Shown piece by piece: positions 9,172 to 18,255 of a stretch of DNA of 37,592 bases. This DNA is from Clostridiales bacterium (GTDB taxonomy: Bacteria; Bacillota; Clostridia; Lachnospirales; Lachnospiraceae): the NCBI GenBank assembly GCA_029012085.1, contig JAQXLK010000389.1, positions 1-37,592 on the forward strand. Reading direction: 5' to 3'. The notes below the pieces were generated by a model. It made no database searches. It worked only from the letters and a program-made list of their open reading frames with translations, and had not been told where the DNA came from. Made by a program: the position numbers and the translations under genes. Positions within the stretch are counted from its first letter, which is position 1. The number at the start of each line of letters is the position of its first letter.

Positions 9172-10470
9172 TTATTCACTATGTAAAAGTATACTCAAAC
9201 AATATACATTTTCCCGCACTGCCACATCATAATACCCATGGTATTTTTTTAGTACGCTCTGTATGGAACTTATTCCTAATCCGTGGTTCTCCTTATCTGC
9301 TTTTCGTGTAATACGCTCGCCCCTTTTGCTCTGCAGAATACTACCATCAAATGTATTCTCAACTATGATAATAAGATTATCCCCATCATATTTCACTTTT
9401 AAATCAATATAAGGATTCTCTACTTTTCCCCGCTGACTTGCTTCTAATGCATTATCTAACGCATTACCTAACAAAATACATAAATCACCATTGGCAAACG
9501 GGAGCTGCGTCGGTATATCCAGCTTCACACGAAATTCAATACCATTCTTTTTTGCAGTTTCATACTTATAATTCACAAAGGCATCCACAATGGAATTGTC
9601 CGTATGTGCAATTTTTAATCCCTCTAAAGACTTCAAATCTGCTAATTCCATAATGCACGATTCCAGCCGCTCATATTGTCCATTACGCAATAAATTTAAA
9701 AGCTCTGTCATCTGATGTTTCAAATCGTGTCTCCTTCTCCGGAACTCAGCCATTGCCTCTTCTTTTTCTTTCATATGTACATCCAGTAAATCAAATTCTT
9801 TTTCATATATGGAATTCTTATGTTTTAACTCCAGATTTTCAGACAACCGGATGTATAATTTGAATACAACAATATTAATTACAAGAACTATTAAAATACA
9901 CAGAGTTGACGCACCTGTAATTCCCGACTGGTTCAATTCATATTCTGCCGCAAATATATGCTGTACCAAAAACATACTTCCAACCGGCAAAAACATTAAT
10001 GCTATATTGTTCTTCCATGAAAGTTCACGAATTACTTTATTATGGAAAAAGAGCTGCAGTGCTTTCACAAAAATCAGCAGGAAGCCCTTCGATGCAATCG
10101 AGCCTGCTAACACATGTACTTCAATTGGTATACCTAACAGTAAAAAAGCACCTCCTGTTAAGCATTCTCCTAACATCCATATCGCTATATATAAAACAGA
10201 AAACAGAATTTTCCCCAAATAATCTCCGTAAAAGAAACAGCTCGTCAATATCACAAACACAATACTCAATAACAGTCTGGTCCAAACAGGATAATTGGAC
10301 ATTCCATAGGTCGCCAATATCTGCCAGATATAATATGACGCCCATACCAGACCTCCCACTGCTTTTACAGACCTCTTCTCAAAAAAAGTTTTAAAATATT
10401 CTATTACCAGCAATGCTGACAACCCTGCTATCAACAAGTCCCCTGTTATTGTTACAATTATATTCTGCAA
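9172..10470 (-). CDS. agrC: AgrC-type sensor histidine kinase (GHKL family)
   Basis: 432 aa; about six hydrophobic N-terminal segments, H-box RRRRHDLKHQ, N-box GNALDNALEAS, G-box HGLGISSI; TTG start immediately after agrA stop. Confidence 0.88.
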   Translation of the reverse strand: MQNIIVTITGDLLIAGLSALLVIEYFKTFFEKRSVKAVGGLVWASYYIWQILATYGMSNYPVWTRLLLSIVFVILTSCFFYGDYLGKILFSVLYIAIWMLGECLTGGAFLLLGIPIEVHVLAGSIASKGFLLIFVKALQLFFHNKVIRELSWKNNIALMFLPVGSMFLVQHIFAAEYELNQSGITGASTLCILIVLVINIVVFKLYIRLSENLELKHKNSIYEKEFDLLDVHMKEKEEAMAEFRRRRHDLKHQMTELLNLLRNGQYERLESCIMELADLKSLEGLKIAHTDNSIVDAFVNYKYETAKKNGIEFRVKLDIPTQLPFANGDLCILLGNALDNALEASQRGKVENPYIDLKVKYDGDNLIIIVENTFDGSILQSKRGERITRKADKENHGLGISSIQSVLKKYHGYYDVAVRENVYCLSILLHSE

Positions 10471-10473
10471 ATC

Positions 10474-11199
10474 CTAATCCCCCAATTGCTTTGCAACTCT
10501 TTGTACATAATGAGCATTCAGCTCTTTTCTTCTATCCTCACTGATATTTAGTATCTTTCCATCCGTCAGCTCCACGTGGTCAAAGGCTTTACGGACAACA
10601 TATCTTGCATTGACCAGAATGGATTGATGAATCCTCCAAAAATCAGTCTTTGTATTCTTAAGCTTCTCCTGCACAAGATTCATCTTGTCATAGTATTTTC
10701 TTGTCGTTCCGTCCTTTAAATAGATGTGAATAATTCTCTTCTCACTTTCAAAATACATGATATCATTTACCGGAATCCGAAAATAATCCTTATGATATTT
10801 GAACTCATAATAAAATCCGCCTGCGGTAATGACCTCATATGCCTGCCGGAAATAAGTCTGAACCATCGTGTCTTCAATTGGTTTTACAATGAATTGAAAC
10901 GGATGGACTTCATAAGCCTCTATTGCATAATTCGTATGACTTGTCACAAAAATAATCATTACAAGTTGGTTGTGTTCCCGTATCCGGCGTGCCGTTTCCA
11001 TTCCGTCCATATGCTTCATTTCTATATCGAGAAAAATCAAATCATAATCCAAATGTTCTATCTGCTGAACAAGTTCTTCACCATCACAGAAAATATCAAT
11101 GTCAACACGAACCCCTAACTGACCTGCACAATCCTCGATTATTGTTTCAATCTCACCTACTACACCTGCTTCATCATCACAAATTGCAATTTTAATCAT
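10474..11199 (-). CDS. agrA: AgrA-type LytTR response regulator
   Basis: MIKIAICDDEAGVV...DLIFLDIEM receiver plus LytTR DNA-binding domain (..YYDKMNLVQEKLKNTKTDFWRIHQSILVNARYV..). ATG at 11199 with GGAGAGGGG RBS preferred over track start at 11283. Confidence 0.9.
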   Translation of the reverse strand: MIKIAICDDEAGVVGEIETIIEDCAGQLGVRVDIDIFCDGEELVQQIEHLDYDLIFLDIEMKHMDGMETARRIREHNQLVMIIFVTSHTNYAIEAYEVHPFQFIVKPIEDTMVQTYFRQAYEVITAGGFYYEFKYHKDYFRIPVNDIMYFESEKRIIHIYLKDGTTRKYYDKMNLVQEKLKNTKTDFWRIHQSILVNARYVVRKAFDHVELTDGKILNISEDRRKELNAHYVQRVAKQLGD

Positions 11200-11235
11200 A
11201 TTCCCCTCTCCACCAAAAGAAATACCTACTTTATA

Positions 11236-11264
11236 AGTATAGCATACCTCCCACAAATTACCAA
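11236..11264 (-). promoter_or_regulatory. Candidate sigma-A promoter for agrAC
   Basis: Minus strand TTGGTA-17 bp-TATACT with TG extended -10 (TGCTATACT). Confidence 0.6.
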
Positions 11265-11282
11265 CTATAAATCTACGACACA

Positions 11283-11312
11283 AAAGAACCGGATACTTTC
11301 GTATCTGGTTCC
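11283..11312 (-). terminator. Intrinsic terminator downstream of the ABC/lipoprotein operon
   Basis: Minus strand GGAACCAGATAC-GAAA-GTATCCGGTTCTTTTG: 11-bp stem with one mismatch and T tract. Confidence 0.75.
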
Positions 11313-11333
11313 GTAAATATACTTTTATTACGA

Positions 11334-11361
11334 TATCTGCGTACGCTTCACTTACCTTAGC
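11334..11361. repeat. 28-bp repeat copy A
   Basis: tatctgcgtacgcttcacttaccttagc; 26/28 identical to copy B at 17310..17337, same orientation. Confidence 0.85.
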
Positions 11362-11370
11362 AAAAATGTT

Positions 11371-13599
11371 TCACTCATTCATATATATTAAAACTCTGCT
11401 TTGTATAATTTCCGCCACTGCTTCTGCGTCCTTCTCTCCATTAAAATATGCGCTGCTCTCTTCCATGATAATATCCTGTATTGCAGGATCGATTCCCTGC
11501 TTCCTATCTGAGTTGGAAAGCAATTCCAGCAACATCTCCTCTTCCGCTTTTCCTAACGGTCCAACTTCAATATCGTATCCGTTCCAACCAATTGAATAAT
11601 CCTTGGGCTTTATAGCCGTATACCATTTCCCATCCTTCTCGTAGTCTTCTGTAGCAGTAAACCTCTGAATCAAGTTCTCCATACAATCTTTGCGTACCGG
11701 AAAGCCTGTAGCTCCGCTTTGAAGAAAATTATCATCGTCTGAAATGTCTTGATATTGTCTGGTAAAAAATCTCCTTACAAATTGCCATGCACCCTCTGTT
11801 TTGCTGCTCTTTGCAATGATTCCCAATTGTGGCATAGTTGAATACAAATTGGCTCCCAAATGTTCTGAAAATGGAGATGCCGCCACTGCCATATCTTCAC
11901 CCAACGCCTCTGAATACATGTATATATCCTCAATTGACAGCTGTGTCTCAACAAACAACAGCCGGTTATCAATTAAAGCTGGAATTTTATCTTCTAAGCT
12001 GATTCCGGAGTTGTCTTCTCCATACTGTTTTGCCAGTTTTAAAATATCCGCAAAGGTTTCTGTCTCAAAATAGCAGGTTTTCTGCTCCCAATCCAGCAGT
12101 TCATCTGAAGAAATTATTATCATTTGATTTAAGATTTTCTCTTCGGATGTATCTGTAAAAATATTGTTTCCTGAATTGTGTTCTAAATACCTTTGAAAAA
12201 CATCAAAATCCCACCGTCCAATTTCAGTTAAATGAGACTTTTTCGTCACCCATCCATATAGATGCACGAAGGATACTGATTGGTACAGCTTTCCTTCATA
12301 TTCAAATGCCTGCAGAATATTGTCATAAAAATCTTCTCTCTGTAAGGTTGTATCTGAATCTATAAACGGATACAAATCTGCAAAAATTCCCTTTGCCATC
12401 AGTTTGTCCGTTTCTTCCGATGGAAGCTCTACCATATCAATCTCTGCACCGGTTGCCAAATCAACCAAAAAGCTCTGCACCGGTTCTTCATTATCACCAT
12501 AGTTTTTCATTTCAATGCGATATTTATTATTGGTCTTATTAAAATCTGCAACTTCCTTCTCCATCACACTGTCACTATCCAGTGATGCCAGATATAATAC
12601 TTGTTTTTCTTCCTCGCCTTTTTTTTCTCCTTTTGCAATATAAATCAAGTCTACGGTTTCTGATTCTTTTACTGCAAACAGCTTATCCTCCGCAAGCGCA
12701 CATACAAATTGAATTTCAGAAGAGACAATATCCGCATCCTGCAACCGGATGACCGGAGTCAGGCTGGATTGTTCTCGTATTCCGCCCAATATTTCATTTT
12801 CACCCTTGATATAGTAATCATATATTCCGCTTCCGGAAAATAAAAGTCTGGATCCATACCTTTCCTCCGGAAGAACAAGAAGTTCTTTGGTTTCATCTGC
12901 CCCTTTCTCCACTTCGTACAGGCTCAAAATTTCCTGTTCTCCTTTGTATTTTGCGGATACAAAAATAATATTTCCATCCTGCAGCCTTGTGGCATCAATC
13001 AGATATTCTCCTTCATGTCCTGTTATATCACTGACATACTGCATTTCATCAGAAAAAACCGAAATTCTGCCGGATTCAAAAAAAAGATAAAGATTCTGTG
13101 CTCCATCTAATTGTATGAATTGAACTGAATCATTTTTTTCAATCCATGTATCAAGAGGAATTTCCTCAACAGACTCTTTACCACATTCCACACGTTTAAT
13201 ATTCGTATATACTGTCTCTTTTTTTTGTTGCTTCTCAAGAATATAAAATTTCCCTGCAGCATCCACATCCATTGTTTCGGTAATCGTACTCTCCTCTGTT
13301 TCCCAGTCTGCTATCCGGGATACCTCCGTGTCCTTCACCTGATAAATCACTTGGCTTTGCGAATCGTCTCCCCATACTTCTACCAAAACATAAGCAGAAT
13401 TTTCTTTCTCTACAACTGCCTTCACTTCATATGATTCCATTCCAGTCTCCTGTAAAAGCGTTTCCAGATTCACAAGCTCTTCCTCATGAACCGGTTCTGT
13501 ATTTATACTTTTTTCCGTTCCACACCCTGCCAATAATAAGGCGGTCACACATAATACAAGAAAAGAAACAACTTTACTCTTTTTCAAATTCATCAGCAT
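11371..13599 (-). CDS. Large lipoprotein, N-terminal sensor/propeller-like region plus C-terminal extracellular solute-binding-like region
   Basis: 742 aa; lipobox ALLLAGCG; C-terminal half has SBP-like features (EKEVADFNKTNNKYRIEMKNYGD..., ...TEGAWQFVRRFFTRQYQ...). Start overlaps the ATPase gene end. Confidence 0.8.
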   Translation of the reverse strand: MLMNLKKSKVVSFLVLCVTALLLAGCGTEKSINTEPVHEEELVNLETLLQETGMESYEVKAVVEKENSAYVLVEVWGDDSQSQVIYQVKDTEVSRIADWETEESTITETMDVDAAGKFYILEKQQKKETVYTNIKRVECGKESVEEIPLDTWIEKNDSVQFIQLDGAQNLYLFFESGRISVFSDEMQYVSDITGHEGEYLIDATRLQDGNIIFVSAKYKGEQEILSLYEVEKGADETKELLVLPEERYGSRLLFSGSGIYDYYIKGENEILGGIREQSSLTPVIRLQDADIVSSEIQFVCALAEDKLFAVKESETVDLIYIAKGEKKGEEEKQVLYLASLDSDSVMEKEVADFNKTNNKYRIEMKNYGDNEEPVQSFLVDLATGAEIDMVELPSEETDKLMAKGIFADLYPFIDSDTTLQREDFYDNILQAFEYEGKLYQSVSFVHLYGWVTKKSHLTEIGRWDFDVFQRYLEHNSGNNIFTDTSEEKILNQMIIISSDELLDWEQKTCYFETETFADILKLAKQYGEDNSGISLEDKIPALIDNRLLFVETQLSIEDIYMYSEALGEDMAVAASPFSEHLGANLYSTMPQLGIIAKSSKTEGAWQFVRRFFTRQYQDISDDDNFLQSGATGFPVRKDCMENLIQRFTATEDYEKDGKWYTAIKPKDYSIGWNGYDIEVGPLGKAEEEMLLELLSNSDRKQGIDPAIQDIIMEESSAYFNGEKDAEAVAEIIQSRVLIYMNE

Positions 13600-14275
13600 G
13601 TTCTCCTATTTTCCCATCTTCCATATACAAAACACGCTGTGTACGTGCTGCAATCTTTGGATCATGGGTAACAATCACGATTGTTCTCCCCTGTTTATTC
13701 AAATCTTCAAGAATATTCATAATTTCATTTCCAGTGTTAATGTCCAAAGCCCCTGTTGGTTCATCTGCAAGAATCAGTTCATTTCCGGATGCAAGTGCTC
13801 TTGCTATGGCACACCGCTGTTGCTGACCGCCTGATATCTTCGCAGGCATTTTCCGGGCAAGCTCCCGAATTCCCATCCGGGTTAATGCTTCATATACTCT
13901 TTCTTTTCTCTCTTTTTTCGGAACATTCTGTATGGAAAGCGGTAATTCCACATTTTCATATACAGTATACTGATTCATCAATGCAAAATGTTGAAATACA
14001 AACCCCACATGTTCTTTGCGGAACTGATGCAGCTGCTGATTGTTTAGACTTTGAACTTCCATATCCCGATACAGATATTCTCCGGAATCAGGCTGATCCA
14101 TGCACCCTAATATATTCAACAGCGTGGATTTACCTGAGCCTGATGTTCCCATGATTGCTACCATTTCTCCCTCCATAATTTCTAATGAGACATCTTTCAA
14201 TGCATGGGTTGCATTCTTACCATTTTCATAGGTTTTATTGATATTTTTTAGTATTATCACATCTGCGTCCTCCAT
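13574..14275 (-). CDS. ABC transporter ATP-binding protein (MacB/LolD-like)
   Basis: Walker A GTSGSGKST, signature SGGQQQRCAIARAL, Walker B LILADEPTGALD. Confidence 0.95.
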   Translation of the reverse strand: MEDADVIILKNINKTYENGKNATHALKDVSLEIMEGEMVAIMGTSGSGKSTLLNILGCMDQPDSGEYLYRDMEVQSLNNQQLHQFRKEHVGFVFQHFALMNQYTVYENVELPLSIQNVPKKERKERVYEALTRMGIRELARKMPAKISGGQQQRCAIARALASGNELILADEPTGALDINTGNEIMNILEDLNKQGRTIVIVTHDPKIAARTQRVLYMEDGKIGEHADEFEKE

Positions 14276-14310
14276 TCATGTACGTTGTAAGCTGCTACCG
14301 GCGGATTCTT

Positions 14311-15429
14311 CTATTCCCTGACGCCCTCAGCAGGATTAATTTTGGATGCCGTATAAAACGGGCGTACAAAAGTTATTATTATGGTAAGCAGGGCTGCACC
14401 CGACAAACAAAGCAGATTCCGGAATATATATTCCTCTCTGAGCCATGCTTCATTACTTAACAGACTCTGCAGCAATATTACTGCGCCACTCATCAGCAGT
14501 GCCATTCCCATCATAATGCCTAAGTCCCTCAGTAAAACAATTCCAATCACTCCCATTCCGCTCCCTAATGCTTTTCGAATAAAGATTTCCTTTCTTCTTC
14601 GTCTAATCCATATTGTTGATACAATCAGGCAACCAATCATGCAGAAAGCAAACAGACCATATAATACAAACCTGATATACCGGTGCAACAATTGTGCCAT
14701 GGTTCTCATATCGTCCAGCGAGTCAATCTGGTCATCTGTTGTTTTCTTGATTTTTGAATTAGGTATGGAATAATGAAGCCATGCAAGCAGCCTGTCCGTC
14801 TGCAGTTCACTTTCCACATTACTTCCATATTCAACACAATATGAGTAAGAACCATCCAGTCCGTTAAGCAGAGCCTCTGCGGAACAGTTTTGGAAAACAA
14901 GCACCCGGTTGTCGGTTCCGTCACCGCTGATATCCTTAAGGATTCCCATCACATCATATGCAGTTCCGTCAATTCTTAATACTTCACCTTCCTGTGTTTT
15001 CTCCGTCAGGCGTTTCAGTCCCTCCCCGATTACCACGCATTTCCGCCCATGTTCAATCTCATTATCCATCGGAAACCGTCCGTCCTTCACTTCTTCCGCC
15101 AGAGGTTCATTCATAACAGAAACCAGATGAATCGGTGCCACGGAATATCCGTTTCCAACCACTGCGTTAAATACAATAACCACATTTCCTTTCGTTATGT
15201 CTAGACGCTGAAAATCAAGCTTTTTTACCTCTTCCTCTGAAGCAATTGCATCGTATAAATACACACTGTTCGTTGTATAATGCTGTTTTTCCAGTTGTAT
15301 GTCTGCATCCACCTGCTTATTCCTAATATGAATTACATTCAAAACAATCAGAAACGATAGAAAAAACATACCCATCAGTGCAAATGAAACCGGCTTATCA
15401 TGTATCAGAATTCTTTCTCTCTGTCTCAT
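14311..15429 (-). CDS. FtsX/MacB-like ABC transporter permease
   Basis: 372 aa; N-terminal TM, extracytoplasmic region, three C-terminal TM segments, ending FVRPFYTASKINPAEGVRE typical of FtsX-family permeases. Confidence 0.82.
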   Translation of the reverse strand: MRQRERILIHDKPVSFALMGMFFLSFLIVLNVIHIRNKQVDADIQLEKQHYTTNSVYLYDAIASEEEVKKLDFQRLDITKGNVVIVFNAVVGNGYSVAPIHLVSVMNEPLAEEVKDGRFPMDNEIEHGRKCVVIGEGLKRLTEKTQEGEVLRIDGTAYDVMGILKDISGDGTDNRVLVFQNCSAEALLNGLDGSYSYCVEYGSNVESELQTDRLLAWLHYSIPNSKIKKTTDDQIDSLDDMRTMAQLLHRYIRFVLYGLFAFCMIGCLIVSTIWIRRRRKEIFIRKALGSGMGVIGIVLLRDLGIMMGMALLMSGAVILLQSLLSNEAWLREEYIFRNLLCLSGAALLTIIITFVRPFYTASKINPAEGVRE

Positions 15430-15467
15430 CTCTTCCCCTTTATAATCGTAACATCCTTAAAATTCCA

Positions 15468-16724
15468 CTATATCTTATAGTCACGCAAAAGCTCAACCGG
15501 TCTTTTTTTTCTCAGCCAGCTGACTGATTTGACGGTAGAAATTGCGACCATTCCCACTCCTATCAGCATAGACGGTAATATCGCCTGTCCAAAATAGACA
15601 AACTTTGCAGTGTTCCACAAATCAGCCCCCGGCTGGAACATCTTCCATTGAAAACGTAATATAAAATAACCGGAAACCACTGCCAATACAAAAGATAGTA
15701 CTGTTTTCAATACATTTTCCACTAATAAAACAGCAATCAGATCCTTCGTGGCTGCACCATTTGCATAAAATATCCCAAAATATTCCGTGTCATTAATCAT
15801 CTCGGAATACTGCGTGTGCCCCAGAACAATCAGCGATGCTATAATGATAATGAGGGTCAGCAGGTGAATTACATTTAGAATAACCGAAAGCTGATATTCA
15901 TTTTCCTCTATCACGTCCTCCAGTCTTGCAAGCCTGATGCTGATATCATATTTTTCTGCCGTCTGAAGCAGCTTGGTTTCCACATCCTCAATCCGGTATC
16001 CTTTTTTTACACAATATGTATTTCTGCCGTTTATCCAATATAAATCCGGGCAGACAATCATATTGTCCAAACACTGCACATAATGGGAATCCTGTATTGA
16101 TTCAATTGATTCAAATATGTAGACATCATCACATATCCAATAGGTTCCTTTTTCCAGAATTCCTCCCACAACATATGTAACCGGCTCATATTTCGATTCA
16201 AACTTTTCTCCCACAATGACATCTTCAAAATTACCACCGAGATAAATCAGTATTTCATTTTCCTTTAATTCCCACTCTTCCGGACGTTTTCCTTCTTTTA
16301 AGTTAAAATGACAGACATCTATTCCGGACTGATTCATATAAAACCAAGGTACAGACCCGGTATTCTCAAAATATTCAGAATCCATTTCTTTTTGCTGCTC
16401 GCCAAACTTTTCAATTTCATCAACCGGATACTGATGTACTCCACCGCTTGTAAAACCGACCATTTCCTCCATCTCCGAAATTTCGGACAAAAAATCCGGG
16501 TCAAATGCATTATCTGATTCCAAAGAAAGCATTCCGCATTGTTTGATTCCGCCGTTCAGGCACCGGTTACACATATACCGTTCATGTCTGACATAATTCC
16601 TGCAGAACAAAGATGCCAACAACAGCAAAAACATAACGTAGCACAGCAGAATCGTCAGAAAATAAAGCAGAAATCTATGCATGGTCCGATTCGAAGCATA
16701 TCTAAAGACTGTCCTTAGATTCAT
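15468..16724 (-). CDS. FtsX-like ABC transporter permease with cysteine-containing ectodomain
   Basis: 418 aa; N-terminal TM, large ectodomain, three C-terminal TM segments, ending SWLRKKRPVELLRDYKI. Confidence 0.78.
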   Translation of the reverse strand: MNLRTVFRYASNRTMHRFLLYFLTILLCYVMFLLLLASLFCRNYVRHERYMCNRCLNGGIKQCGMLSLESDNAFDPDFLSEISEMEEMVGFTSGGVHQYPVDEIEKFGEQQKEMDSEYFENTGSVPWFYMNQSGIDVCHFNLKEGKRPEEWELKENEILIYLGGNFEDVIVGEKFESKYEPVTYVVGGILEKGTYWICDDVYIFESIESIQDSHYVQCLDNMIVCPDLYWINGRNTYCVKKGYRIEDVETKLLQTAEKYDISIRLARLEDVIEENEYQLSVILNVIHLLTLIIIIASLIVLGHTQYSEMINDTEYFGIFYANGAATKDLIAVLLVENVLKTVLSFVLAVVSGYFILRFQWKMFQPGADLWNTAKFVYFGQAILPSMLIGVGMVAISTVKSVSWLRKKRPVELLRDYKI

Positions 16725-16808
16725 ATTCTTTTCCTCCCTGATATTTGGCAGGCACAGCTTCGTTATCCGCCGCGCCTGCCCTGCATCCTCTCCTAAATGC
16801 TTAAAATG

Positions 16809-17210
16809 TTAATTGCACCTGATAATTCGGGAATTCGAGGATGTTACAGTTCTACCATCTGTATCATACGTTTTAATAGTAATCTTAATTCCCTGTTCAT
16901 CCTTTTTACTGGCACTTCTCTGTTTACTATATACCTTAGTACCCAAAGCTGTTCCATTCTCGTAAGCCTTAGAATAGAATGCCCGTGTCACCCACATTCT
17001 GGCCGGTACATACTTCGTATAACTGGCGGCTGTGCGAGATCCTGCATATGTAAACACAGATTTGTTAATATTACCATTTGCATATGCTGTTACTTCTCCA
17101 TTACTGGTTGAAAAGCTGCAATAGGTGTAAGCCTGTGCTGTAATTGCCGAAGCACCGACAAAAAGAATTACTCCCAGAGCAGCAATCATTTTCTTTGTGT
17201 TTAATCTCAT
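16809..17210 (-). CDS. Small secreted two-cysteine protein, possible exported effector or bacteriocin-like peptide
   Basis: 133 aa with signal peptide MRLNTKKMIAALGVILFVGASAITAQA; mature part begins YTYC and ends IIRCN, only two cysteines. RBS-like GCGAGGGTATAAAAATG. Confidence 0.75.
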   Translation of the reverse strand: MRLNTKKMIAALGVILFVGASAITAQAYTYCSFSTSNGEVTAYANGNINKSVFTYAGSRTAASYTKYVPARMWVTRAFYSKAYENGTALGTKVYSKQRSASKKDEQGIKITIKTYDTDGRTVTSSNSRIIRCN

Positions 17211-17255
17211 TTTTATACCCTCGCTTTGTAAATTATTTTTTCTTTCTAAACTACA

Positions 17256-17283
17256 ATAATACTAATTATTCTGTTTTTATGAA
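17256..17283 (-). promoter_or_regulatory. Candidate promoter for the small secreted protein gene
   Basis: Minus strand TTCATA-16 bp-TATTAT about 46 bp before the ATG at 17210. Confidence 0.4.
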
Positions 17284-17309
17284 TATTCCTTCCTAAAACG
17301 TATTATTAA

Positions 17310-17337
17310 TATCTACGTACGCTTCACTCACCTTAGC
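17310..17337. repeat. 28-bp repeat copy B
   Basis: tatctacgtacgcttcactcaccttagc; 26/28 identical to copy A at 11334..11361. Confidence 0.85.
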
Positions 17338-17363
17338 ACAAAACAAATATTTCGCCTAGATAC

Positions 17364-17397
17364 TTTGTTCCCAATCGCATTTTTTTGTTCCCAAACG
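17364..17397. repeat. Direct repeat, 20-bp period (tttgttccca[a/a]tcg / tttgttcccaaacg)
   Basis: tttgttcccaatcg at 17364..17377 and tttgttcccaaacg at 17384..17397. Confidence 0.6.
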
Positions 17398-17408
17398 AAC
17401 TTTTTATA

Positions 17409-18140
17409 TCAACTTCTACTCACTATGTAATTCATAAACATTTCCCGGAGGTTCCGCTTTTTCCCTGCCGGTATACGATAAGAATCCCCATTTTTCATGT
17501 TAATTTTATCCGAAATATTTTTCACATAACGCCAGGAAACAATTGTAGAACGATTAATCCTGCAAAACTCTTTCATCTCAAGCTTTTCCTCCCACTCTCT
17601 TAGAGGAATACGGTATGTTTTTTCCGTCACCCGCAGTTCTCCAGTATCCGCATTATAATATTCTACATATCGAATTACTGAATATACCCTCTGTGCTGAA
17701 ATCGAAAGTATACGTTTTTGAAAAAGCTCTTCTTTTTCCTGCCCATCAGTAATTTGAATCTTCCTGTCATTTGATAATTCTTCCCGAACCTTTGCAATCA
17801 TTTCCCCAATTCTGTCTTCAAAGTCTTTCTTCAACAAAAAACCAATAACTTTTTTACCAAATGCCTCTGGCATATACGAAGCATAATCGGTTGCAAAAAC
17901 TATGTTCGTCTCCTCATATATCTGTGATATTATATCTTTCAGTTCCATACCATTTACTTCCGACATATCAATATCCAGAATAAACAAATCCACTTCTGGC
18001 TTTTTCTCAAGTAAAATCTCTTTTAACTGCTTTGATGACACATAACCTTCAATATTATCCCCAGGTTGCTTATATTTCTCACAACCTTTCACCATCATAT
18101 TTAATAAAATCTCACTATCATCACAAATTACAATATTCAT
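17409..18140 (-). CDS. LytTR-family response regulator with no adjacent histidine kinase
   Basis: MNIVICDDSEILL...DLFILDIDMSEVNGMEL receiver; C-terminal LytTR-like FCRINRSTIVSWRYVKNISDKINMKNGDSYRIPAGKKRNLREMF. Confidence 0.88.
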   Translation of the reverse strand: MNIVICDDSEILLNMMVKGCEKYKQPGDNIEGYVSSKQLKEILLEKKPEVDLFILDIDMSEVNGMELKDIISQIYEETNIVFATDYASYMPEAFGKKVIGFLLKKDFEDRIGEMIAKVREELSNDRKIQITDGQEKEELFQKRILSISAQRVYSVIRYVEYYNADTGELRVTEKTYRIPLREWEEKLEMKEFCRINRSTIVSWRYVKNISDKINMKNGDSYRIPAGKKRNLREMFMNYIVSRS

Positions 18141-18190
18141 ACCCTTCCCACTTTTCTCTCACTATTTTTATATCTCAACCAACAGTATAA

Positions 18191-18223
18191 CAAAAGAACC
18201 GCTGCATCTGCAACGGTCCTTCT
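18191..18223 (-). terminator. Intrinsic terminator downstream of pckA
   Basis: Minus strand AAGGACCGTTGCA-GA-TGCAGCGGTTCTTTTG. Confidence 0.8.
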
Positions 18224-18255
18224 TATAATTATGATAAACTTAATATCTACAAATC

